Shown: positions 1 to 5,337, numbered from the stretch's first letter. The stretch is 5,367 bases of DNA from Acidimicrobiia bacterium (GCA_010025655.1 RGSV01000087.1:1-5367); one strand, 5' to 3'. Program-made: numbers and translations. The notes: a model not told the origin generated them from the letters alone.

Positions 1-9
1 CTCCGGCGC

Positions 10-41
10 GCGGCTCGTTCCACTAGCCGTAGCCGAGCCGC
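10..41 (-). terminator. Hairpin after recA, probable terminator
   Basis: Reading the minus strand, three bases after the recA stop codon there is a perfect 8-bp inverted repeat, GCGGCTCG with CGAGCCGC, separated by a 16-nt loop. The position right behind the gene and the GC-rich stem fit an intrinsic terminator. No U-run follows in the nine bases left in the window, which is common for actinobacterial terminators but weakens the call. It could also be a stem within a read-through transcript into a downstream gene (recX often follows recA in actinobacteria), which lies outside the window. Confidence 0.5.
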
Positions 42-44
42 CGA

Positions 45-1184
45 TTACTCGAGGTCGATTGGCTCGTCGTCGTCTTTGCTGAAGCCGCCTTGTTGCGCCG
101 CTTCCGCGTTGTTGCGGGCCATCGCCTTTTCGCGCACCCGCTCAGTCATCTGCATCATCACGTCGGGGTTGTCAGCGAGGAACTGCTTGGAATTCTCGCG
201 ACCCTGACCCAACTGCTCACCGTCGTAGGTGAACCAAGCGCCTGACTTCTTGGCGATGCCCAGTTCGACGGCGAGGTCGAGCACCGCACCTTCACGGCTG
301 ATGCCCTTGCCGTAGGTGATGTCGAACTCGGCCTGGCGGAACGGTGGTGCCACCTTGTTCTTCACGACCTTCACGCGGGTGCGAGCACCAACGACTTCAG
401 CTCCATCTTTGATCGACTCAATGCGACGAATGTCGAGGCGCACCGACGAATAGAACTTCAGCGCGCGACCACCGGGTGTGGTCTCGGGCGAGCCGAACAT
501 GACGCCGATCTTCTCGCGCAACTGGTTGATGAAGATGGCGATGGTGTTCGACTTGTTGAGGTTGGCGGTGAGTTTGCGCAGCGCCTGGCTCATCAAGCGG
601 GCCTGCAAGCCCACATGGCTGTCACCCATCTCGCCTTCGATTTCGGCGCGCGGGGTGAGGGCCGCCACCGAGTCGATGACGATCACATCGACGGCGCTCG
701 AGCGAACGAGCATGTCGACGATTTCCAGCGCCTGTTCGCCGGTGTCCGGTTGCGAGATGAGCAGGTTGTCGGTGTCGACACCGATTGCTGCGGCGTACAC
801 CGGGTCGAGCGCGTGCTCGGCGTCGACATAGGCACAGATGCCGCCGTTGCGCTGGGCTTCGGCGACGATGTGCATCGCGAGCGTCGACTTACCCGACGAC
901 TCGGGGCCGAAGATCTCGACCACGCGTCCGCGCGGCACGCCACCCACGCCGAGGGCGATGTCGAGTGGCAAGGCACCCGTCGACACGGCTTCGATGGCCA
1001 TTGTCTCTTTTTCGCCCATGCGCATGACCGAACCGGCGCCGAACTGCTTGTCGATCTGACCGAGCGCGGCCTCGAGTGCTTTGGCGCGCTCAGCGGCTCG
1101 GGCGCGATCGGCGTCAACGGCTGGCTTGGCAGCCTTGGCGGGGGCTTTGTTTTCCACTTTGTCGGCCTTTTTCTCGGTGGTCAT
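45..1184 (-). CDS. recA: RecA recombinase
   Basis: RecA, the ATP-dependent DNA strand-exchange protein. It forms filaments on single-stranded DNA, drives homologous recombination and triggers LexA self-cleavage in the SOS response. The 379-aa product has the whole family core: Walker [10 protein letters not shown] at residues 93-101 (Lys99), the VDAEHALDP segment with the catalytic Glu123, Walker B VIVID ending at Asp171, the L1 DNA-binding loop around 183-192, and the L2 loop from about 221 to 237 ([19 protein letters not shown]). An acidic tail (DDDEPIDLE) closes the protein. Compared with E. coli numbering the core is shifted by 27 residues because of a Lys/Ala-rich N-terminal extension. 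The ATG at 1184 is preceded by AAAGGA at 8-nt spacing, which supports the full-length start. No intein is present. A separate SOS-type promoter lies upstream. Identification is essentially certain. Confidence 0.99.
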   Translation of the reverse strand: MTTEKKADKVENKAPAKAAKPAVDADRARAAERAKALEAALGQIDKQFGAGSVMRMGEKETMAIEAVSTGALPLDIALGVGGVPRGRVVEIFGPESSGKSTLAMHIVAEAQRNGGICAYVDAEHALDPVYAAAIGVDTDNLLISQPDTGEQALEIVDMLVRSSAVDVIVIDSVAALTPRAEIEGEMGDSHVGLQARLMSQALRKLTANLNKSNTIAIFINQLREKIGVMFGSPETTPGGRALKFYSSVRLDIRRIESIKDGAEVVGARTRVKVVKNKVAPPFRQAEFDITYGKGISREGAVLDLAVELGIAKKSGAWFTYDGEQLGQGRENSKQFLADNPDVMMQMTERVREKAMARNNAEAAQQGGFSKDDDEPIDLE

Positions 1185-1192
1185 GGGTGGTG

Positions 1193-1198
1193 TCCTTT
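1193..1198 (-). promoter_or_regulatory. recA ribosome binding site
   Basis: AAAGGA on the minus strand lies 8 nt before the ATG at 1184. It is one of only two clear Shine-Dalgarno sequences in the window, and it fixes the recA start so that the Lys/Ala-rich N-terminal extension is included. Confidence 0.75.
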
Positions 1199-1273
1199 CG
1201 TTGCTGTTATGGGGAATCGTTGTTGCTGGGGGGAACGTTGCACCGTAGGGATGGGGTGTTGCGCTCTATGGCT

Positions 1274-1320
1274 GTTCGCAGCGTGGTGTGCACCTTGCGG
1301 TGATTTCGGTCGTTGCGAAC
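1274..1320 (-). other. Structured recA mRNA leader
   Basis: In the predicted recA transcript the first bases (1320-1311, GUUCGCAACG) can pair with 1283-1274 (CGCUGCGAAC). This gives a 10-bp stem with one A-C mismatch; the outer 7 bp are perfect. Inside it, 1302-1291 form CACC-GCAA-GGUG, a 4-bp hairpin capped by a GNRA tetraloop. The 5' arm starts about where the promoter predicts transcription to begin. The pairing is read from the sequence; a role (mRNA stability, translation control, or just a stable 5' end) is inference. The outer arms also carry LexA half-site pentamers (CGAAC, GTTCG), so the symmetry could instead act at the DNA level. Confidence 0.4.
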
Positions 1321-1326
1321 ACCTCG

Positions 1327-1355
1327 ACCTTACCTACGAACACCTGTTCGGTCAA
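1327..1355 (-). promoter_or_regulatory. recA promoter (sigma-70 type)
   Basis: Minus-strand -35 hexamer TTGACC at 1355-1350 and -10 hexamer TAAGGT at 1332-1327, with a spacer of exactly 17 bp. The -35 matches five of six consensus bases and the -10 fits the loose actinobacterial TAnnnT form. Predicted transcription start is about 1320, giving a leader of about 135 nt before the ATG. The spacer contains the LexA box, so repressor binding would directly exclude RNA polymerase. Confidence 0.75.
1337..1350. promoter_or_regulatory. LexA operator (SOS box) of recA
   Basis: Plus-strand CGAAC-ACCT-GTTCG is a perfect 5+5 palindrome with a 4-bp centre, matching the mycobacterial/actinobacterial LexA consensus TCGAAC-N4-GTTCGA except at the outermost base on each side. 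It lies between the -35 and -10 of the recA promoter and touches the -35. LexA repression of recA is established in this phylum; binding here is inferred from the motif and its position. Confidence 0.85.
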
Positions 1356-1377
1356 GCACCCTCGGGAACTTTCGTCG

Positions 1378-1415
1378 CCAGGAGCCCAGCGCGCCGTGGC
1401 CGATGGGCCGCCTGG
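1378..1415 (-). terminator. Hairpin between DUF983 gene and recA promoter
   Basis: On the minus strand, 3 nt past the stop of the DUF983 gene, CCAGG-CG-GCCCA pairs with TGGGC-T-CCTGG: two 5-bp helices separated by a small internal loop, around a 15-nt loop. There is no U-run. The location between an operon end and the next gene's own promoter fits a terminator that insulates recA, but the lack of a U-tract leaves this uncertain. Confidence 0.45.
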
Positions 1416-1417
1416 GG

Positions 1418-1828
1418 CTAGTTGACGACGGCCCGCCCGTGGTCTTCGCCGTCGTCTTCAGCGACCGGACGCAGGTGCAGGTCGACCGCCTGCCAGAGGG
1501 TGTAGGAGATCGGGTAGCCGAACACCCCCACCAACAGGGTCACCGCCACCGTCGAACCCAAAACCGGCCACAGGACCACGTCGGGGTAACTCGCGATCAC
1601 CCCGATGGCCATCGTCAGCAACAACGACCCGCCCGTGGTGATGAAGCTGATCGCCATCGCCCCGAGCATGAACCCCTCGTAGTTTCGCTCCCACCGCAGA
1701 CCACAGCCGGCGCATCGCTCGCGGCGCACGAACCACTTGGCGAAAAACGCGCGACGGTCGCCGCAATGCGGGCAGCGGCGAAAGAGCCCGCGCCACAGCA
1801 TCACGCCCAATGACGGTGACGACTTCAT
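1418..1828 (-). CDS. DUF983 family zinc-ribbon membrane protein
   Basis: A 136-aa protein matching the pattern of the DUF983 family. The N-terminal part carries two cysteine pairs, CPHCG (Cys19, Cys22) and CAGCG (Cys39, Cys42), likely to bind one zinc. Two hydrophobic segments follow (about 53-80 and 83-105), then the YPISYTLWQAVDL motif near 105-117 that resembles the conserved end of this family, and a charged C-terminal tail. The cysteine module would be N-terminal of the membrane segments. No biochemical function is established for the family. I chose the ATG at 1828 because it gives the usual DUF983 beginning and lies 7 nt past the stop of the aminotransferase gene; a longer frame starts at 1879 but would overlap that gene. 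The close spacing implies cotranscription, perhaps with translational coupling, since no clear Shine-Dalgarno is seen. Confidence 0.85.
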   Translation of the reverse strand: MKSSPSLGVMLWRGLFRRCPHCGDRRAFFAKWFVRRERCAGCGLRWERNYEGFMLGAMAISFITTGGSLLLTMAIGVIASYPDVVLWPVLGSTVAVTLLVGVFGYPISYTLWQAVDLHLRPVAEDDGEDHGRAVVN

Positions 1829-1835
1829 CGTCGAC

Positions 1836-3209
1836 TTAGCGCACGAGTTCTTCGACGAAATCGGCAAACACGCCGGCATACGTCATCGCAGCTTCATCAT
1901 CATGCAACACCGAGATAAGCCACTGCTCATCTAGACCAGGTGGAAGGAGGATGCCACGGTTGATGCCGTGCATCCACTGCGCGAACGCGAGATCAAAATC
2001 GGTGGCCTTGTAATCGCGATAGTTGCGAATCGGCTCGGGCGACCAGGTGACGCAGCCTTTCGCACCGAATTCCACCACGTTGGCGGGCAAGCCATGCTGT
2101 GTAATCACCGAACGGCAGGCTTCGACCAGGCGGTGGTTGCGGGCGATGACCTCGGCAGTGGTGTCAGGCGTACACACTTCAGCCAACACCGCACGCGCAG
2201 CAGCCATGCACAGCGGGTTGCCGTTGTAGGTGCCGAGGTGCACGACGCGACGGTTGGTGATTTCATCCATATATTCGCGCTTGCCACCAAACGCGCCAAG
2301 CGGCAAGCCGCCACCGATTGACTTGGCGAGAGCGACGAGATCGGGCTCGACGCCGAGAGCGCCGGCGGCACCTTTCCACCCAGCGGTGATGCCGGTCTTC
2401 ACCTCGTCGAACACCAGCAGCGTGCCGTACTTTCGCGAAATCTCGCGCGCCGCCTGCAGATAACCCGGCTGTGGCAAACAGATGCCGATGTTCTGCATGA
2501 CCGGCTCGACGATGAACGCCGCAACCTCACCGCTGCGCAGCACACGCTCGAGCGCCTCAGGATCGTTGTACGGCACGACGATCGTGTCACCGACCACGCC
2601 ACGGGTGATGCCGGCCGACGACGCGACCGAATGCGGTGCATCTGCGGGGCCTGCTTTATCCAGCGACGGCTTCATCGACACCATGACTTCGTCGTGATGG
2701 CCGTGATAACCACCCTCGACCTTGACGATCTTCTCGCGCCCGGTGGCGGCGCGGGCGACGCGCAGCGCATCCATCGTCGCCTCGGTGCCCGAGTTCGTAA
2801 AGCGCCAGAGCGGGAAGCCGTAGCGAGCGGTCAGCAGCTCGGCCACTTCGGCATTGCTCGGGCAGGGCGTGACGAAGAGGGTGCCGTCATCGAGCTGGGC
2901 AGAGACGGCCTTGCGCACCGCCGGGTGCATGTGGCCCGCAAAGAGTGCCCCGAAACCCATGTTGTAGTCGACGTATCGATTGCCGTCGACGTCAACCGAC
3001 CAGTAGTCCTGCGCGCGGGCGAGCACGATCGGATACGGGTCGTAATCCTGAAAACTTGACGGCACCCCGAGCGGCAATGACTTACGGGCGCGCGCGTTGG
3101 CGGCCTGCGAACCTTTGGTTCGCTCTGCGTAGGTCAGCAGTTCACGGGCAGTTATCTCCTTCGCTCGTGCGACCAGGGATTGCGTCAGCGTCTTGTCAGC
3201 CGCTGGCAT
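1836..3209 (-). CDS. Class-III PLP aminotransferase, GSA aminomutase-like
   Basis: A pyridoxal-phosphate enzyme of fold type I, class III, 457 aa from this start, presumably cytosolic. Visible landmarks: NSGTEA at 139-144 (phosphate-binding turn), GYHGHHDE near 167-174, FDEV with Asp268 (pyridine nitrogen), LAKSIGGGLPLG with the Schiff-base Lys296, and GTYNGNP at 326-332. The layout is like glutamate-1-semialdehyde 2,1-aminomutase (HemL), but key stretches differ: HemL has DEVMTGFR where this has DEVKTGITAGW, and GTLSGNP where this has GTYNGNP. It is also longer at the N-terminus. I therefore do not call it hemL; substrate unknown, perhaps an amino acid or beta-amino acid. The frame is open to an ATG at 3236 (466 aa), directly against tRNA-His, but the nine extra codons include ATA, rare in such a genome, so ATG 3209 is preferred. 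No good Shine-Dalgarno precedes either start. Probable operon with the DUF983 gene. Confidence 0.85.
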   Translation of the reverse strand: MPAADKTLTQSLVARAKEITARELLTYAERTKGSQAANARARKSLPLGVPSSFQDYDPYPIVLARAQDYWSVDVDGNRYVDYNMGFGALFAGHMHPAVRKAVSAQLDDGTLFVTPCPSNAEVAELLTARYGFPLWRFTNSGTEATMDALRVARAATGREKIVKVEGGYHGHHDEVMVSMKPSLDKAGPADAPHSVASSAGITRGVVGDTIVVPYNDPEALERVLRSGEVAAFIVEPVMQNIGICLPQPGYLQAAREISRKYGTLLVFDEVKTGITAGWKGAAGALGVEPDLVALAKSIGGGLPLGAFGGKREYMDEITNRRVVHLGTYNGNPLCMAAARAVLAEVCTPDTTAEVIARNHRLVEACRSVITQHGLPANVVEFGAKGCVTWSPEPIRNYRDYKATDFDLAFAQWMHGINRGILLPPGLDEQWLISVLHDDEAAMTYAGVFADFVEELVR

Positions 3210-3237
3210 GGGTATCAGCTCGAATGGAGCGCCCATG

Positions 3238-3314
3238 GTGGGCGTAGCTCAGTTGGCTAGAGCGCTAGGTTGTGGTCCTAGAGGTCGCGGGTTCGAGCCC
3301 CGTCGTCCACCCCA
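3238..3314 (+). tRNA. tRNA-His (GTG anticodon)
   Basis: Full cloverleaf. The acceptor arm GTGGGCG pairs with CGTCCAC (one G-T wobble). The anticodon stem CTAGG/CCTAG encloses loop TTGTGGT with anticodon GTG at 3272-3274. The T-arm GCGGG-TTCGAGC-CCCGT is intact. The discriminator is C at 3311, followed by encoded CCA (3312-3314). A G at 3237 provides the G-1 that, with C73, is the identity mark of histidine tRNA, which confirms the assignment. Its promoter must lie within the start of the divergent aminotransferase gene; I could not pick a convincing one there. Confidence 0.97.
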
Positions 3315-3333
3315 AATCGCGTGACGTCGTCGT

Positions 3334-3364
3334 TTGTCGTCGCATTCTGCATGCGAGTTAGGCT
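3334..3364 (+). promoter_or_regulatory. Possible promoter for tRNA-Lys
   Basis: In the 86-bp gap between the two tRNA genes, TTGTCG (3334-3339) and TAGGCT (3359-3364) resemble -35 and -10 elements, but the 19-bp spacing is long. Alternatively both tRNAs are cut from one transcript. Weak support only. Confidence 0.2.
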
Positions 3365-3400
3365 GATGCGCTGCAATAGCAACTACAACAGCACGCAGTT

Positions 3401-3477
3401 GCCCCTCTAGCTCAGTTGGTTAGAGCAACGGACTCTTAATCCGCAGGTCCTCGGTTCGAATCCGAGGGGGGGCACCA
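3401..3477 (+). tRNA. tRNA-Lys (CTT anticodon)
   Basis: Full cloverleaf. The acceptor GCCCCTC pairs with GGGGGGC (one T-G wobble). The D-arm is GCTC/GAGC. The anticodon loop CTCTTAA has anticodon CTT at 3435-3437, reading AAG. The T-arm is CTCGG-TTCGAAT-CCGAG. The discriminator is A, with encoded CCA at 3475-3477. The first pair of the anticodon stem is an A-C mismatch (3428 with 3444); the other four pairs are intact. It lies 86 bp after tRNA-His on the same strand. Confidence 0.96.
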
Positions 3478-3493
3478 CAGGGCTCGAACATGT

Positions 3494-3523
3494 ACCGGTC
3501 CGTTCACCTCAGACGGGTACGGT
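3494..3523 (+). promoter_or_regulatory. Dyad between tRNA-Lys and arsI
   Basis: ACCGGTCCGT pairs with ACGGGT-A-CGGT around a 9-nt loop: ten pairs including two G-T wobbles, with one bulged A. TTTAGG follows and the arsI ATG comes six bases after the right arm. Two readings are possible. It may be the terminator of the tRNA-Lys transcript (stem plus a short T-run), or an operator at the arsI promoter, since the right arm contains TACGGT (3518-3523), a possible -10 placed so that transcription would start at or next to the ATG. The sequence alone does not decide. Confidence 0.4.
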
Positions 3524-3529
3524 TTAGGC

Positions 3530-3988
3530 ATGTCACGACTGCAACTGGCCTTGAATGTCAGCAACCTTGAGGTTGCCATCTCGCACTACACGAAACTCTT
3601 CGGCACCGCGCCGGCGAAGATTCGACCTGGCTATGCCAACTTCGCCATCGAGAATCCCCCGCTCAAGCTGGTGTTGATCGAGAACCCGACCGCCACCGAT
3701 TCCATCAACCACATGGGTGTCGAGGTGCAGTCAATCGATGAAGTGCGCGCCGAACACGAACGAATCACCGGCGCTGGTCTGCCAACGTGGGTCGAAGGTG
3801 AGACCACCTGCTGTTATGCAGTGCAAGAAAAGTTCTGGGTCGAAGGTGGCGATCACCGTTACGAGGTGTACACCGTGCTCGCCGACGCCGAGCAGATGAA
3901 AAACACACCAAAGATTGCCGACGTTCGCTCGGCCGAAGTCTGCTGTGCACCCGACACGCAATCGGTGAACATCACGGCGCAGCGCTAG
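3530..3988 (+). CDS. arsI: ArsI/CadI family protein, putative C-As lyase
   Basis: A 152-aa protein of the glyoxalase/VOC fold, closely resembling mycobacterial CadI (cadmium-induced protein) in length and wording: MSRLQLALNV start, PGYANFAI at 33-40, PPLKLVL at 43-49, NHMGVEV at 60-66, ETTCCYA at 91-97 and YEVYTVLAD at 111-119. Characterised relatives (ArsI) are Fe(II)/O2-dependent lyases that remove methyl or aryl groups from trivalent organoarsenicals, yielding As(III). The vicinal pair Cys94-Cys95 corresponds to the organoarsenical-binding cysteines, and Gln5, His61 and Glu112 sit where the metal ligands are expected. A second pair, Cys138-Cys139, lies in the tail. Start: ATG 3530 gives the standard family N-terminus, but there is no usable Shine-Dalgarno, so the mRNA may be leaderless. 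A transporter gene follows after 7 bp. Family assignment is firm; whether the substrate is an organoarsenical, cadmium stress or both is inference. Confidence 0.9.
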   Translation: MSRLQLALNVSNLEVAISHYTKLFGTAPAKIRPGYANFAIENPPLKLVLIENPTATDSINHMGVEVQSIDEVRAEHERITGAGLPTWVEGETTCCYAVQEKFWVEGGDHRYEVYTVLADAEQMKNTPKIADVRSAEVCCAPDTQSVNITAQR

Positions 3989-3995
3989 TCGCGCG

Positions 3996-5189
3996 TTGAG
4001 CAGATACGTTGTGCGCGCGTACGCCGCGTCGCGTCTCGACGCGCTCGGCGTGCTCACGATCCTCGCCTACGGCACCTGGTTCTACGGCTTCGGGGTGCTC
4101 TTCGACGACCTGCTCGACGCCCACAATCTGACCGAAGGCTCGCTGGCGCTTGCCTACGGAGCCGCAAGCCTCGTGGCGGGCATCGGTGCCATCACCACCG
4201 GTCGACAACTCGACAAGGCCAACCCGCGCATCGCACTCGGCGTCGTCGGACCACTCGGAACTGCCCTGTATTTCGCCAGTGCTGGGCTGAGTGGAACCGC
4301 ATTTCTCGTCACCTATGCAGCAGGCGGTGGGCTCATCGGTGCAGCCGGGTTCTACGCATTCACCCAGCCGCTGGCCGTGCGATTGGGCACGGCCGACCCA
4401 TCGCGCTCAATCACTCGACTCACCATCTGGGGTGCCCTGTCGTCGCCAATCATGATTCCTGCCACCGAATGGCTGCGCTCGCAACATGGCTGGCAGACCG
4501 CGATTCGCGTGCCGGCGATCGCGACGTTTGCGGCCTTTGCGATCTGTGCGGTGGTGTGCAGTCCGCGCGGCCCGCAACCCGGCGCGGCTGGCTCACTGTT
4601 GCAGGCGCTTCGCAGTGCGGCCAAGCGCCGCGAGGTGCGGCGTTTCGCCATCGCAGCGCTCTTGTCGTCGGCTGCTGCGTCGAGCTTGCTGGTGTATCAG
4701 GTTCCGACGATGACCTGGGCGGGTCTCAGCGCCGGGGTGGCGGCTGGTTTCGCAAGCGCTCGCGGACTGTTGCAGTTGGCTGGTCGTCTGCCGCTCGTTG
4801 CCGCCATCGAACGGTGGGGTGCACTCGAGTTGATGCTCGTTGCTCGAGTCGTGCTCGGTCTGGCGGCCGTCGTGTTGCTCACCTCGGGCATGTTGCCGCT
4901 CGCGACGCTGTATGTGGTGCTCGCGGGAATCTCAATTGGGGCGTTGTCGGCCCTTGACGGCATCGTGGCACGACGAGTGATTGGCGAACAAGATTTCGGC
5001 GCCGTGATGGGAGCCGTCGGTTTGGTGGCGACCATCGGAGGCTCGTTGAGCCCGATCATTGCTGGAGTGCTGCGCTTCACTTCAGGCTCACCGGTCGCAC
5101 CGATGTTGCTCACTGCAGTGTTTGCGTGGAGCGCTGTGCTCGTGCTCTTCACGCTGCGCAGCTCGTTAGGTGCGACGAACAACTTGTAA
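3996..5189 (+). CDS. Major facilitator superfamily (MFS) transporter
   Basis: A 397-aa integral membrane protein with about 12 hydrophobic segments (roughly 16-38, 47-67, 78-99, 101-123, 143-158, 168-189, 216-237, 242-262, 279-297, 299-320, 335-358, 366-388). A basic central loop near 205-216 (AAKRREVRR) separates the two six-helix halves. The loop after the second helix reads TGRQLDKANPR (68-78), a version of MFS motif A. The overall style, with FYGFGVLFDDLL in helix 1, recalls monocarboxylate/oxalate-formate-type MFS carriers; no specific substrate can be read from sequence. The start is TTG at 3996, 7 bp past the arsI stop; GTG at 4011 is an alternative, and no Shine-Dalgarno is clear, so translation may depend on coupling to arsI. 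Pairing with arsI suggests transport of an organoarsenical, As(III) or a related compound. ArsJ is an MFS protein of another ars pathway, but its partner GAPDH gene is absent here, so I do not use that name. Confidence 0.88.
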   Translation: MSRYVVRAYAASRLDALGVLTILAYGTWFYGFGVLFDDLLDAHNLTEGSLALAYGAASLVAGIGAITTGRQLDKANPRIALGVVGPLGTALYFASAGLSGTAFLVTYAAGGGLIGAAGFYAFTQPLAVRLGTADPSRSITRLTIWGALSSPIMIPATEWLRSQHGWQTAIRVPAIATFAAFAICAVVCSPRGPQPGAAGSLLQALRSAAKRREVRRFAIAALLSSAAASSLLVYQVPTMTWAGLSAGVAAGFASARGLLQLAGRLPLVAAIERWGALELMLVARVVLGLAAVVLLTSGMLPLATLYVVLAGISIGALSALDGIVARRVIGEQDFGAVMGAVGLVATIGGSLSPIIAGVLRFTSGSPVAPMLLTAVFAWSAVLVLFTLRSSLGATNNL

Positions 5190-5210
5190 GTCGTGACTGA
5201 CAACTCGTCA

Positions 5211-5235
5211 GCGTCGACTAACACCTGAGCGACGC
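5211..5235 (+). terminator. Possible terminator after the MFS gene
   Basis: A 6-bp GC-rich inverted repeat, GCGTCG with CGACGC around a 13-nt loop, begins 21 nt after the transporter stop. A smaller hairpin, CTGAC-AACTC-GTCAG (5197-5211), sits just before it. Neither has an adjacent T-run, although a T-rich stretch occurs near 5249-5260. GTCGAC-like words are frequent in this genome, so chance is a real alternative. Confidence 0.3.
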
Positions 5236-5325
5236 GAATCACCGCGAGTTTGCTTGTGTTGATGACGTGTGCATTCCTACCGTCGAAGTCATCGACAGCA
5301 CCACGTTGTCGTCAATAACACTTCG

Positions 5326-5331
5326 AAAGGA
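5326..5331 (+). promoter_or_regulatory. Ribosome binding site of the last gene
   Basis: AAAGGA lies 6 nt before the ATG at 5338, in the same GAAAGGA context as the recA site. It is the main evidence that a gene begins there. A possible promoter further up is TTGTGT (5254-5259) with TACCGT (5278-5283) at 18-bp spacing, but this is weak. Confidence 0.55.
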
Positions 5332-5337
5332 AACGAA

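Noticed and set aside
45..1184. Intein in RecA, as known in some mycobacteria
   Set aside because: The RecA reading frame is continuous with all core motifs at normal spacing; nothing is inserted.
615..1421. Long plus-strand open frame of 268 codons opposite recA
   Set aside because: It lies almost wholly antisense to the certain recA gene, and its Gly/Arg/His/Val-rich translation is typical of a shadow frame in GC-rich DNA. It also crosses the recA promoter.
1313..1813. Plus-strand open frame opposite the DUF983 gene
   Set aside because: Its translation is a His/Arg/Pro/Gln-rich shadow. The minus strand there encodes a recognisable zinc-ribbon membrane protein.
2631..3059. Plus-strand open frames opposite the aminotransferase gene
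   Set aside because: They are antisense to conserved PLP-enzyme motifs and have no recognisable domain or ribosome binding site.
1836..3209. Naming the aminotransferase hemL
   Set aside because: The fold and overall layout are GSA-aminomutase-like, but the DEVMTGFR and GTLSGNP stretches typical of HemL are changed, and no other haem-biosynthesis gene is nearby.
3450..3477. tRNA-Lys 3' end as an attachment site for an integrated element carrying arsI and the transporter
   Set aside because: No second copy of the tRNA 3' end appears downstream and no integrase is present. Composition of the genes matches the rest of the window.
3484..3499. TCGAACATGT upstream of arsI as a second SOS box
   Set aside because: Only the left half matches the LexA consensus; the right side reads ACCGG instead of GTTCG, so the palindrome is absent.
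5282..5296. GTCGA-N5-TCGAC inverted repeat before the last gene as an operator
   Set aside because: GTCGA-type words are abundant throughout this genome segment and the arms are only 5 bp, so chance is sufficient.
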